Positions 1 through 8,401 of a DNA stretch of 64,000 bases are shown in pieces. The notes under the pieces were generated by a model. The model searched no databases. It saw nothing but the letters and a program-made list of their open reading frames with translations, and was not told the origin of the DNA. The translations under genes were made by a program, and so were the position numbers. Positions within the stretch are counted from its first letter, which is position 1; every line of letters begins with the position of its first letter. Source of the DNA: Myxococcales bacterium (GTDB lineage: Bacteria; Myxococcota; Polyangia; Polyangiales; Polyangiaceae); NCBI GenBank assembly GCA_003151595.1, contig PLXW01000089.1, positions 12,506 to 76,505 of the forward strand, in the 5' to 3' direction.

Positions 1-164
1 GCGCCACCGATCCGGCGAAGGCCGAAGCGGGCACCATCCGAAAGCTTCACGGGTCGAACGTCGGCGAGAACGCCGTCCACGGCTCGGACTCGCTCGAGAA
101 CGCTCAGATCGAGATCGCTTACTTCTTCCCGGCATCCGAAGTCGCGTCGAAGGCTTCCGCCTAG
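1..164 (+). CDS. ndk: Nucleoside diphosphate kinase, C-terminal part (partial)
   Basis: The window opens inside this gene; 53 codons are visible before the TAG at 162-164. The translation carries the conserved C-terminal block of nucleoside diphosphate kinase: [14 protein letters not shown], then [17 protein letters not shown] and YFF. In the family this segment follows the catalytic histidine and contributes to the nucleotide site and oligomer contacts. The enzyme transfers the gamma phosphate of ATP to other (d)NDPs via a phosphohistidine. The catalytic histidine and the start lie outside the window. The tail after YFF ([11 protein letters not shown]) is a short species-specific extension. 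Confidence 0.93.
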   Translation, partial: ATDPAKAEAGTIRKLHGSNVGENAVHGSDSLENAQIEIAYFFPASEVASKASA

Positions 165-339
165 TCTTCTTTCGGCTCTTTAATTCGGCGACGTCAGCAG
201 CAGCACGCAGCACGCAGCAGTACAGGCGAGCCCGGTGGGGGGTGAGCCTGATCGAAGATCGCGGGGGTGGCGCGAGATGGAGTGGTCCGTCTGGAGTGTT
301 CTCCCGAGCGGTCCTACGAGTCCAAGGAGCGCCCCCACC

Positions 340-1215
340 ATGTCGTCCGACGAGCGAAGTTCGTCAGGTCACGCGAGCCATCCGCCCTCTTCGGGCGGTG
401 CGCCTCCATCGTCGAGTCAGCCGCCGTCGGCCGAGCTCGTCGCTTGGGGGCCTGTGCGTGACGCGATCACCGCGATTCACAATTTCGAAACGCTGCTGAA
501 GAGTCCGCGCGTCGGCACCAAGGTGCTGGCCGACGTGCTCCCCGAGCTGTGGGCGGGCGTGGCCGTGCTCCGGAGTGCGTTCGCGAGCGCCGCGCTGGGG
601 GCGAAGAGCGACGACGCGCTGATCGCCCGCGCTCGTTTGGTGAAGTTCACGCTCTGCCGGCTCGACGAGCTCGAACGATCGATGCGCGCGTCGACGAGCG
701 ATCTCGACACGCGCGCGCGGCTCACGCTGGAGCAAGTAGTGGCGCGTGTGAGCGTCGATCTCGACGCCTCCACGGAGCTGCTCGATCTGGCCGAACGCGC
801 CGAGCACGCGCTCCCCACCGAGCTCGCGCTCGAAGAGCTGGCGCGCGTGTCGATGCGCGGCAAAGCGCGAGGGTCCGATCGCGAGATCCCGGCGCGGCTC
901 GTGCTCGAGGGCGACGACGGCGTCCTCTGCGCGGATCCGCACGTCTTCAAGCGGCTGGTCGTGTTCGCCGTGGCGCGCCTTCACGCCGCGGGCGCGACCG
1001 CGATCACGATTCGCGTCCGGTGCGGCGCGGAGAGCGCGTCGATCGAGGTGGGCCCGACGAAGGACGACGAGCTCGCGCTCGCCCCGTTGCCGATGCGCCT
1101 CGTGCGACGGATCGATCCGACCGACTCCATCGTCGACGCCGCCGCTCGGAGCGCGTCGATCGATGCGGTCATCACCTCCGCGTCGATTCTGTTCTCGGCC
1201 CCGCGCGTGACGTGA
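340..1215 (+). CDS. Hypothetical protein, possible histidine-kinase-like fold without clear catalytic motifs
   Basis: 291 aa. The ATG at 340 is chosen because AAGGAG at 323-328 precedes it; an upstream in-frame start would add 35 low-complexity residues. The first 40 residues are Ser/Pro-rich and probably disordered. Residues 45-150 look helical and resemble a dimerisation/phosphotransfer bundle (DAITAIHNFETLL and later helices). The C-terminal part has an alpha/beta pattern with LVLEGDDGVLCADPHVFKRL and TAITIRVRC, reminiscent of a degenerate GHKL ATPase or Hpt/ChpT-like domain. I see no H-E/D-x-x-x-P phospho-acceptor, N box or G boxes, so no activity is assigned. It is convergent with, and one base from, the next gene. 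Fold assignment is inference. Confidence 0.6.
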   Translation: MSSDERSSSGHASHPPSSGGAPPSSSQPPSAELVAWGPVRDAITAIHNFETLLKSPRVGTKVLADVLPELWAGVAVLRSAFASAALGAKSDDALIARARLVKFTLCRLDELERSMRASTSDLDTRARLTLEQVVARVSVDLDASTELLDLAERAEHALPTELALEELARVSMRGKARGSDREIPARLVLEGDDGVLCADPHVFKRLVVFAVARLHAAGATAITIRVRCGAESASIEVGPTKDDELALAPLPMRLVRRIDPTDSIVDAAARSASIDAVITSASILFSAPRVT

Positions 1216-1216
1216 T

Positions 1217-1867
1217 CTAGGGCTTCCACCGGATGTCGATCTGCAGCGAGGCGAGCTCCTCTTCGCCGCGCTCCGACACCGCCTTCACCCGCCGCGAGGC
1301 CACGAAGACCTCGCGCCCGCCGGCGAGCGACACCGCCTGCCGCGCGTACTCGTCGACCGTCACGGCGAACCACTCGAACAGCACCGGCGGGAAATCGAGC
1401 ACGAACCCCTGCACGTGCCCCGGCCCAATGGCGCGCGCGTCGCTCGATCCGAAGTCGAACACTTGCGAAAACAGCCGCGGCAGCTTCAGCGCCACGAGCT
1501 CGATCGACGCCAGCTTCATCACCATGCGGTAGACGCCCGACAGATCGTGCTTCGCCTGAAACGCGGAGCGGAGCTGGAGATACCGCTTCGACCCCAGCCC
1601 CATCGCCTTCGCCTCGGCGCGGATGAGCGGCACCGCGGGGAGCACGTCGTACCAGGCGACCGAGACGAACTTCTGCTGGATGAACTCGCGGAGCGCGGGG
1701 TCGTCGATGGCGCGGTAGAGCGTCTCGATCCCGCCGTCGACGCTGGTCGTGAAGAACGCCTTGGTCCCGTTGTAGACGTTCCCTTTCACGTGGAAGGGGC
1801 TCGCGCCGTACGCCAGCGTTGGCTGCGCGGTCGGCGCGGACCGTGAAGGGGGACTATCCGAGGGCAT
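1217..1867 (-). CDS. DUF2378-like (TIGR02265-type) myxobacterial protein
   Basis: 216 aa with no signal peptide or membrane segment. The N-terminal 25 residues are low complexity (SPPSRSAPTAQP), then a compact domain starts at HVKGNVYNGTKAFF. The pattern of a VKG-x-x-x-N/A opening, a central WYDVLPAVPL and a closing segment near residue 190 resembles the DUF2378 family, found almost only in myxobacteria and of unknown function. This match is by eye and moderate. No Shine-Dalgarno is obvious before the ATG at 1867, so the true start may be slightly internal, close to VKG. It lies between two unrelated genes and gives no operon clue. Confidence 0.6.
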   Translation of the reverse strand: MPSDSPPSRSAPTAQPTLAYGASPFHVKGNVYNGTKAFFTTSVDGGIETLYRAIDDPALREFIQQKFVSVAWYDVLPAVPLIRAEAKAMGLGSKRYLQLRSAFQAKHDLSGVYRMVMKLASIELVALKLPRLFSQVFDFGSSDARAIGPGHVQGFVLDFPPVLFEWFAVTVDEYARQAVSLAGGREVFVASRRVKAVSERGEEELASLQIDIRWKP

Positions 1868-1918
1868 CGGCGCTTGCAGCGTCGATGTTCCGCCCCTGCG
1901 CCTAGGATGCGCAAGTTT

Positions 1919-2686
1919 CTATTTGTCGCCGTACAGCACCGACTCCTGCGGAGCGGCGACCATGTACCAGGTCCCTCCGGTCGCCAGGACGACGGCCAGA
2001 GGCAAGATGATCGCGCCGAAGATCGTGGTCGTCGAATGATGGAGCGACACGCCGTCTTGCAACGCGAACGCCCCGAGCGAGCCGGCGACCCCCGCCGAGA
2101 GGAGCAGCTTCAGCCCCATGGAGCGGCTCGGCGTCGACACGCGCCGCACCTGCGCGACGTTCGACCACGGTGTCGCCACCGCGGCGTCGTAAGACGTGGT
2201 GGCGAAGGTCGTCGCGCGGCGATCGCGGAAGCGAACGCGCATCTCGCTCTTGGTCCAGTCGAGCTTCATGATCGTGATGCCGGAGTCGAAGACGATCGTC
2301 CCGTCGGAGGCGACGAGCACGCGCGACTCCGGAGCGCAGTCGGCGCAGGAGACGTCGACCCCGCCCCCCGCGTGGCGACGCACCGCCGTCGGCGTGCGGG
2401 TCCCTTCCTCGAACGGCGGGCTCGTCTGCGGGAGCTGGGCTTCGCTGGCGACGGCGGCGGGCGCGAGAACGGTCGTGGTCTTCCCCTGCTCGTTGTCGAT
2501 ATCGACTTGAACGGCCGAAGGGTCGCGCACGCGCACCGTGGTCTCCGGCGTATACACGCATCCGCCGAGCGCGGCGGCAGCGAGCGCCAAGCAGCGCGTG
2601 AACGCACGTCCTTGACAGGATCCTGTCGAGCCGAGATCGTTAGAGGAGCGCGGCGCGGAACTCAGAGACGGGAGGCGATGCTTCAT
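1919..2686 (-). CDS. Predicted lipoprotein with C-terminal hydrophobic segments
   Basis: 255 aa from the ATG at 2686. A hydrophobic stretch CLALAAAALGGC ends in a lipobox (LGGC), so the mature protein probably begins at that cysteine. About 30 residues precede the hydrophobic core, long for a lipoprotein, so the real start may be internal; no good Shine-Dalgarno decides this. The mature part has beta-rich segments (TTVRVRDPSAVQVDID; GTIVFDSGITIMKLDW) and a CADC pair. The C-terminus has two hydrophobic stretches (LLLSAGVAGSLGAFAL and IFGAIILPLAVVLATGG), suggesting insertion in a membrane. As annotated its start overlaps the start of the divergent STAS-like gene by two bases. Family not recognised. 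Confidence 0.6.
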   Translation of the reverse strand: MKHRLPSLSSAPRSSNDLGSTGSCQGRAFTRCLALAAAALGGCVYTPETTVRVRDPSAVQVDIDNEQGKTTTVLAPAAVASEAQLPQTSPPFEEGTRTPTAVRRHAGGGVDVSCADCAPESRVLVASDGTIVFDSGITIMKLDWTKSEMRVRFRDRRATTFATTSYDAAVATPWSNVAQVRRVSTPSRSMGLKLLLSAGVAGSLGAFALQDGVSLHHSTTTIFGAIILPLAVVLATGGTWYMVAAPQESVLYGDK

Positions 2687-3074
2687 GGCGAGCTCGGTAT
2701 TCGGCGATCTCACGATCGACGTCGACGACGGCCAGCCCGGCGTCTTGCGTCTCGACTGGCGCGGCAAGAGCAACCACCGCCAGCCCGACACCGTCCTCGC
2801 GCCGTTCTTCGCAGACGTGACGAGCCGCGCCGTCAGCGGCCAGCGGGCGCTGGAGATGCACTTCGAGCAGCTCGAATTCTTCAACTCTTCGACCATCACG
2901 GCGATCATCCAGTACGTGAAGGAGCTACGCGATCGGAAAGTGAAGCTCACGGTCAGCTTCGACGAACGTCACCGCTGGCAAAAGATCTTTTTCGACGCCC
3001 TGTGCATCTTCGACAAGGGCGACGGCCTCTTCACGATCCGTTCGAGCTCGATCAAGCCGCCGGCGGGGCCGTGA
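2685..3074 (+). CDS. STAS-like anti-sigma-factor-antagonist / SiaC-type regulatory protein
   Basis: 129 aa, cytoplasmic. It has the short alpha/beta layout of SpoIIAA/SiaC-like phosphoproteins: beta strands around LTIDVDDG and VLRLDW, then LEMHFEQLEFFNSSTITAII followed by a long helix. The NSST at the strand-to-helix turn sits where STAS antagonists carry the phosphorylated Ser/Thr. The closest match I recognise is the slr1659-type regulator family, which occurs beside slr1658-type kinases. Here the next gene is such a kinase, with a GTGA overlap possible. Expected role: a switch protein phosphorylated by the kinase and dephosphorylated by a PP2C enzyme. Family placement by eye. Confidence 0.75.
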   Translation: MASSVFGDLTIDVDDGQPGVLRLDWRGKSNHRQPDTVLAPFFADVTSRAVSGQRALEMHFEQLEFFNSSTITAIIQYVKELRDRKVKLTVSFDERHRWQKIFFDALCIFDKGDGLFTIRSSSIKPPAGP

Positions 3075-3076
3075 TC

Positions 3077-3619
3077 ATGCCGGAGCCGCGCCGCTCGACC
3101 GTTCCGCCGCCCGCGCCGCCGGTGACGTTCCATCTGGAGCTCCCCATCGAGCCGCAGTGGCAGAACGTCGACCTGCTCCGCCTCGCGATCCTGAACTGCC
3201 TTCACGCCGTCTTCGGCGACCCGGAGCTGAGCGAGTCGGTGGGCATCGTGACCAGCGAGCTGCTGGAGAACGCGATCAAGTACGGCGACTGGGCGCACGG
3301 CCCGGCGAAGTTCCTGGTGCTCTCGGCGCGCGGCAGCGGCAACGAAGTGCGGGTCGAGGTCGCGAGCCCGGTGCGCGACGGCTCGCCGCACCTGGCGAGC
3401 ATCGCCGCGACGATCGACTGGATTCGCCGCTTCCCGACGGCGCGCGAAGCGTACGTCGCCCGCATGCGATCGATCGCCGAGCAGCCCGACGGCCAGAGCC
3501 GCATGGGCCTCGTGCGCATTGCCTACGAAGGCCCGTGCAACATCGACGCGGTCCACGACGCCGGCATGATGACCGTCCGCGCGACGATCCCGACGGTGGG
3601 CCGCGACAGCGTGATCTGA
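3077..3619 (+). CDS. Anti-sigma-factor-type Ser/Thr kinase with HATPase domain (SiaB / slr1658-like)
   Basis: 180 aa from the ATG at 3077. A GTG at 3071 overlaps the upstream stop as GTGA and is an alternative start; both predict tight coupling to the STAS-like gene. The N box of the GHKL fold is clear in TSELLENAIKYGD. A canonical histidine-kinase G1 box is absent, as expected for small RsbW/SiaB-like kinases that phosphorylate a STAS partner on Ser/Thr. GMMTVRATIPT closes the domain as a beta strand. It ends six bases from the convergent PP2C phosphatase gene, completing a kinase / antagonist / phosphatase set. Confidence 0.82.
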   Translation: MPEPRRSTVPPPAPPVTFHLELPIEPQWQNVDLLRLAILNCLHAVFGDPELSESVGIVTSELLENAIKYGDWAHGPAKFLVLSARGSGNEVRVEVASPVRDGSPHLASIAATIDWIRRFPTAREAYVARMRSIAEQPDGQSRMGLVRIAYEGPCNIDAVHDAGMMTVRATIPTVGRDSVI

Positions 3620-3625
3620 GACCGA

Positions 3626-6600
3626 CTAGAGATCGATCTTCGAACGCCTGTCCCCCGCGCACTCGATGCACACGATCAGTAGATCGTCCGCCAGCGCGCG
3701 GCCGGCGGAGAACGACGTGACCTCCGTGTCGAGCAGCTGCACGATCCCTTCGGCGTCGAGCGCGTAGTCGGCGAGGAGCGCGATCATTCGCTCCATGCCG
3801 AAGGGATTCCCCTTCGCGTCTTCTTGCTCGTAGAGCCCGTCGGTGAACGCCAGCAACCGATCGCCCGGCGCGAGCTGGGTCTCCATGTCCTTGAACGTCG
3901 CGTCGCTCATCACGCCGAGAAACGTCCCTCGCGCGTAGACCTCGTCGACCTTGCCGCGCGTGATGCGCAGGAGCGGCGGGTGCGCGGCGTTCGCGTACAC
4001 GACGCGCGCCCCCCCTTCGCCGTCGGCGATGACGTCGAAGCAGCACGCGCTGCAGCGCAGCTCGAGATCCGGATACACCGTCGCGATCTTCCGATTCAGC
4101 TCGCCGAGCGCATGCGCCGGCCCTTCGGGCGCGAGCTTCACGCGGTCGTACTCGGTCTTCAGCACCATCGTTCGAAGCGACGCCTGGATGCCGTGGCCGG
4201 TCGTGTCGGCGATGAAGACGCGGTAGTGCCGCTCGCCGAGCTCGCAGATGTCGTAGATGTCGCCGCCCACGAGATCGGCCGGCCGATAGAGCGCTCGGAA
4301 ACGGACCGCGCCTCCGCTGGGGAGCTTCGGGAGGATGCGCTGCTGGAAGGCCTGGGCCTCCAGGAGATCCTCGTGCAAGCGCGCGTCCTTCTCGGCCAGT
4401 GATCGGAACGCGCCGGCGAGATCCGTGTTGGCCTTGGCGAGCTCGCGCGTCCGCTCGTCGACTTTGTGCTCCAGCTCCCGGGCCTGCGCGCGCAGCGCGA
4501 CGAGGCGCATCCACACGCTCCCCACACCGATGAACATGAGCCCGAGGCCGCACAGCAAGTAGAACGGGATGGTCTGGTAGAAGCGCGGCGCGAGCACGAA
4601 GCTCACCTCGGCCCCCTCCTCGTTCCACACGCCGTCGTCGTTCGCGGCCTTCACGCGGAAGCGGTACGAGCCGGGGGAGAGGTTCGTGTAGTACGCGACG
4701 CGGCGCGCGCCGGCGTCGACCCAGTCCTTGTCGAAGCCGATGAGCTGATACTTGAAGTGCACGCGCTCGGGCGCCGTGAAGCTGAGCGCTGTGTACGCGA
4801 ACTGGAAGTCGCGGCTGCCGGCGGCGAGCGTGTGGCGCGGGCTCGCCAGATCGATCGGCGCGCGATCGACCTCGACGTCCTCGATGTGCACCGGCGGCAC
4901 GATCGTGTTCGTCCGCATGTTCGCCGGGTCGATGCGGACCGCTCCTTCGGTCGACGCGAACCACATGCGCCCGTCGCGCGCGCGAAGCCCGCCGGGATGC
5001 CCGCCGTTGCACTCGCTCGACTTCATCCCGTCGCTGGTGCTGAGGGCGATCGACGTCACGCGCTCGCGCGTGCCCATCGCCACCTCGGCCAGCTCGGATT
5101 TGCGCGCGTGGAAGATGCCGCGGTTGCAGGTCATCCAGAGGTTGCCCATCGCGTCGTCGACGATCGAATAGACGATGTCGTTGAAGAGGCCGGTCTTGGT
5201 CGTCACGTGACCGACCTTTCCCGCGCGCAGGAGATCGAGCCCCCCTTCGCTCGTGCCGATCCACAGGTCGTCTCCATCGACGAACAGCGTCTGCACGTGA
5301 TCGCTAGACATGCCGTCCTTCGTCGTCGTCCGCGTGAAAGCGTTGTCCTTCCAGTGAATGAGCCCGGCGCGCCCGCCGAACCACAGCGAGCCGTCAGGCG
5401 CGGGTGCGATGGCGTTGATCTCCACCTCGGGTACGCCGTCGGCGGTGTGAAAATGCCTGGTCGTCTCGCCGTCGATGCGCTCGAGCCCGTAGTGCGTGCC
5501 GATCCAGAGCGCGCCGCTCGCCTCTTCGAACACCGAGGCGACGGTCGTCGTCGTGATCGAGGGGTCGCGGTCCCAGTGGGTGAAGCGCGTGCCGTCGAAG
5601 CGATAGAGCCCGTGCGCCACCGTCCCGATCCACGTCGCATCGCGCCCGCGGACGATCGAATCGACCTCGACGTCGGGCATCGAAGCGGCGACCGGCGTGA
5701 GCTCGTCGCCGTGAAGCGCGAAGACGCCGTTCTCCGTGCCGAACCACATGCCGCTCGCGTCTTCGTACGTCGTCCAGATGAAGCGCGAGCCGAACGTCGT
5801 CACCTTCCCATCGCGAAGTCGGAGCAGGCCCTGTGACGACATCCCGGCCCACACGTTCCCTTCGCGGTCTTCCGCCAGGGCGTAGGCCTCGAAGCGCCGC
5901 ACGCCGTCCCCCTCCAGCGTGGAGAGCGCGCCGAGCGGCGTGAGCGTTCCCGGCGCGCCGCGCGTCGTCGTCAATCGCCGTAGCCCGGTCTGCGCGCCGA
6001 TCCACAGGTTGCCGTCGCGATCGCGAATGAGCGCGTGCACGCCGCCGGGTCCGATGCCGTCGGTTTCGCGGAGCGACGTGAGCACGCCGTTCTGCCAGCG
6101 ATCGACGCCGCCGCTCGATCCGATCCAGAGCGTTCCGTCCGCGTCGGCGTGAAGCGCGAACACCGAGCCGCCGGCGATCCCCTCGACCTTGGTGAAGTGC
6201 CCGCCGCGAAACACGGAGAGCCCCGCGTCGGTGCCGAACGCCATCGTGCCGTCGGAAAGCTCGGCCATCGCCCACACCGTGTCGCTCACGAGCCCGTCGG
6301 CGGCGCGGAAGGTCGTGAAGTGTCCGTCCTTCCACTGGCTCACGCCGCCACCGCGCGTCCCCACCCAGAGAGCGCCGTCGCGCGCAGCCGTCAGCGACAG
6401 GACGACGTCGTGCGTGAGCCCGTCCTTGCGCGACAGCGACGTGTACACGCCGTTCGCGTACCGAACGATCCCCGCGCCGCGCGTTCCGATCCAGAGCGCG
6501 CCGCTCGCGTCTTCGGCGAAGGCGTCGATGTCGTTCGTCCCCAGGGCCGGCACGTCGCGCGCCGACACCACGACGAACCTCTCGCCGTCGAAGCGCACGA

Positions 6601-6817
6601 GCCCTTCCTGCGTCGCCAGCCACAAGTACCCGTCGCGCGTCTGAAGGATCGCCGGGATGTAGTTCGCCGGCAGCCCGTCGTCCGACTGCTGCCACTCGTG
6701 CGTCACGTACTGCGCGGGGGTCTTCGACGGATCGAGCGCGTACGCCTCGCGCGCGCCGATCGCGAGCACCAAAAGACCCGCGCCGCACGCCGCGACGCGC
6801 TTCGAAGTCCCCCTCAT
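3626..6817 (-). CDS. Sensor phosphatase: two seven-bladed propellers, Y_Y_Y domain, TM, PP2C (SpoIIE) domain
   Basis: 1063 aa. A signal peptide (about 1-27, cleavage near AYALD) is followed by 14 repeats of the two-component-regulator propeller type (GxLWIGTxxGLxR; residues about 45-640), enough for two seven-bladed propellers. A Y_Y_Y-like beta domain spans about 665-740, a membrane helix lies near 750-775, then a coiled coil. The cytoplasmic end is a PP2C/SpoIIE phosphatase with metal-site motifs VGGDIYD (about 849), DTTGHG (about 870), TDGLYEQ and a final DD in ADDLLIV. In histidine-kinase homologues this periplasmic half binds polysaccharide breakdown products; here the output is a phosphatase. 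Likely target: the convergent STAS-like protein. It follows the glycoside-hydrolase-like lipoprotein by seven bases. Confidence 0.92.
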   Translation of the reverse strand: MRGTSKRVAACGAGLLVLAIGAREAYALDPSKTPAQYVTHEWQQSDDGLPANYIPAILQTRDGYLWLATQEGLVRFDGERFVVVSARDVPALGTNDIDAFAEDASGALWIGTRGAGIVRYANGVYTSLSRKDGLTHDVVLSLTAARDGALWVGTRGGGVSQWKDGHFTTFRAADGLVSDTVWAMAELSDGTMAFGTDAGLSVFRGGHFTKVEGIAGGSVFALHADADGTLWIGSSGGVDRWQNGVLTSLRETDGIGPGGVHALIRDRDGNLWIGAQTGLRRLTTTRGAPGTLTPLGALSTLEGDGVRRFEAYALAEDREGNVWAGMSSQGLLRLRDGKVTTFGSRFIWTTYEDASGMWFGTENGVFALHGDELTPVAASMPDVEVDSIVRGRDATWIGTVAHGLYRFDGTRFTHWDRDPSITTTTVASVFEEASGALWIGTHYGLERIDGETTRHFHTADGVPEVEINAIAPAPDGSLWFGGRAGLIHWKDNAFTRTTTKDGMSSDHVQTLFVDGDDLWIGTSEGGLDLLRAGKVGHVTTKTGLFNDIVYSIVDDAMGNLWMTCNRGIFHARKSELAEVAMGTRERVTSIALSTSDGMKSSECNGGHPGGLRARDGRMWFASTEGAVRIDPANMRTNTIVPPVHIEDVEVDRAPIDLASPRHTLAAGSRDFQFAYTALSFTAPERVHFKYQLIGFDKDWVDAGARRVAYYTNLSPGSYRFRVKAANDDGVWNEEGAEVSFVLAPRFYQTIPFYLLCGLGLMFIGVGSVWMRLVALRAQARELEHKVDERTRELAKANTDLAGAFRSLAEKDARLHEDLLEAQAFQQRILPKLPSGGAVRFRALYRPADLVGGDIYDICELGERHYRVFIADTTGHGIQASLRTMVLKTEYDRVKLAPEGPAHALGELNRKIATVYPDLELRCSACCFDVIADGEGGARVVYANAAHPPLLRITRGKVDEVYARGTFLGVMSDATFKDMETQLAPGDRLLAFTDGLYEQEDAKGNPFGMERMIALLADYALDAEGIVQLLDTEVTSFSAGRALADDLLIVCIECAGDRRSKIDL

Positions 6818-6824
6818 CAGATCG

Positions 6825-8339
6825 TTACTGTACCCCGATCGTCACGCTCGTCGGGGCGGTGTGCTTCGGCGGCACCGCGGCCCACGCGAACCCGTACTCT
6901 TGGGAGGGGTTCCACATCAACCAGCCGGTTCCGCCCGCCGCGTCGCTCGTACGAATTTCGTCTTGTAGGTACTTCGGCGAGTACGTCGTCGTCTTGTAGT
7001 CCTCGGCCTGGATCCACGGCCTTACGACCGCCAGGGCCTTGCTCTGATCGGCCCCCTTGATCTGATCGATGGACCCCTTCACGCCGATGCCCACGATCTC
7101 CGGATGGTCACCGGGGTTCTCCCATCCGTAAAAGCCGGTGGCGTAGTGCGACGGGTACACCATCGGCGAGAACGCTTCGCACTCCGGCGCGAGCACCGCC
7201 ATGTCCTGCCCCAGCGCGTCGATGTCGATCCGCCGCCCCTGCGCCACGACGCCGAACAGATCGAGCGACAGCGGCACGTGGTGCGGCTGCGTCAGTGCGT
7301 GCGCGCGGCGAACGAAGTCGCGAATGACTTCGATCTTCGTCTTCTTCGTATCGTCGAGATGAAAGTCGGCCCCTTTGATTCCGAGCACCGGGTAGCGCAC
7401 GTAGTCGAGCTCGATCTCGTCGGCCCCCGCGTCGAGAGACTCCTGCACCAGCGACAGGATGTAGTCCTGCGCGCCCGGGTTGTTCGGATCGAGCCACCCG
7501 ATCGGATAGGGCTTCCCCCACTTGCTCTGCACGGCGAGCTCGGGCTTCGCCTTCGACATGAACTCGTCGTCGAAGCACGCCACGCGCATGACGACGCGAA
7601 TCCCTTTCTGGTGCACGAAGCGAATCACGCGCGCGAGATCGCGGATCGGCGCCCCCTTCGCGGCGTGCGTCTCCACGGCCAGCGGCGCCTTCGAGGCGTA
7701 CGTGACGGGCCCGTCGTAGTCCTTCCCGTCGAGGACGATGGCGTTGATGTCGCGCTTCGCCATCTGATCGAGGATGAAGAGGAAGAAGGGCTTGGCCGCG
7801 GTGGCACCGCGAATGTAGAGCCCGCGAAGGACGTGGTCGTCGGGCCATCCGATGCGCTCGTCGTCGGCGCTCTTCGGCGCGGCAGCCACGAGGTGCGGCA
7901 CGTGGATCTTGTGGCCGGGGATGAAGCCCCCTTCCTTGCGCGCGCTCTTCGCGATCTCGATCGCGTAGTCGGCTTCGAAGTAGACGTCGGCCAGCGCGAT
8001 GTACGCGTGCGCGAGCGTCGCCGGGACCTCGAAGCGCGGGATCGTGTGGAGCACATCGACCGGCGCGGCGTCTCCGTTGTCGACCACCTCGTCGCCTGCG
8101 GGCACGTGCGCCTTCAACCACGTGACGAGCTGCGCGTGCGCGGACGGCGCGGGTGCGGGGGGGGCGACGGCGACGGTCGGCGTCGGTGCGTGCGGCGCAT
8201 TCGGCGGCGTCGGCGTCGTGGTCACGATCGCCCCTCCCGCGTCGTCCGAGGGGAGCGCGTTCGAGGTGACATGGGACGCCGCGCAACCCGCGAAGCCCGA
8301 GAGTGAGGCGAGGAGAAGAAACGACGACGACCGCGGCAT
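6825..8339 (-). CDS. Putative glycoside hydrolase lipoprotein (DUF4015-like TIM barrel)
   Basis: 504 aa. The ATG at 8339 has GGGAG just upstream and begins a lipoprotein signal peptide ending in the lipobox FAGC. A Thr/Pro/Ala-rich linker (residues about 35-75) is followed by a TIM-barrel-like domain: LRGLYIRGATAAK, INAIVLDGKDYDG, KGIRVVMRVACFDDEF, GADEIELDYVRYP, LSLDLFGVVAQG and FSPMVYPSHY. These match the order of conserved strands in the DUF4015 / putative glycosyl hydrolase family (GH13-like). The acidic residues at the ends of strands (ELDYVR, SLDLFG) are candidate catalytic or binding residues. It is immediately upstream of the propeller-PP2C sensor, so carbohydrate processing and sensing may be linked; that link is inference. 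Confidence 0.82.
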   Translation of the reverse strand: MPRSSSFLLLASLSGFAGCAASHVTSNALPSDDAGGAIVTTTPTPPNAPHAPTPTVAVAPPAPAPSAHAQLVTWLKAHVPAGDEVVDNGDAAPVDVLHTIPRFEVPATLAHAYIALADVYFEADYAIEIAKSARKEGGFIPGHKIHVPHLVAAAPKSADDERIGWPDDHVLRGLYIRGATAAKPFFLFILDQMAKRDINAIVLDGKDYDGPVTYASKAPLAVETHAAKGAPIRDLARVIRFVHQKGIRVVMRVACFDDEFMSKAKPELAVQSKWGKPYPIGWLDPNNPGAQDYILSLVQESLDAGADEIELDYVRYPVLGIKGADFHLDDTKKTKIEVIRDFVRRAHALTQPHHVPLSLDLFGVVAQGRRIDIDALGQDMAVLAPECEAFSPMVYPSHYATGFYGWENPGDHPEIVGIGVKGSIDQIKGADQSKALAVVRPWIQAEDYKTTTYSPKYLQDEIRTSDAAGGTGWLMWNPSQEYGFAWAAVPPKHTAPTSVTIGVQ

Positions 8340-8401
8340 GTTCTCCCGACAAAAGGGGCAGAACGGTCGCGGACGCAAGTTTTCGCGTCTCCGCTAGAGC
8401 G

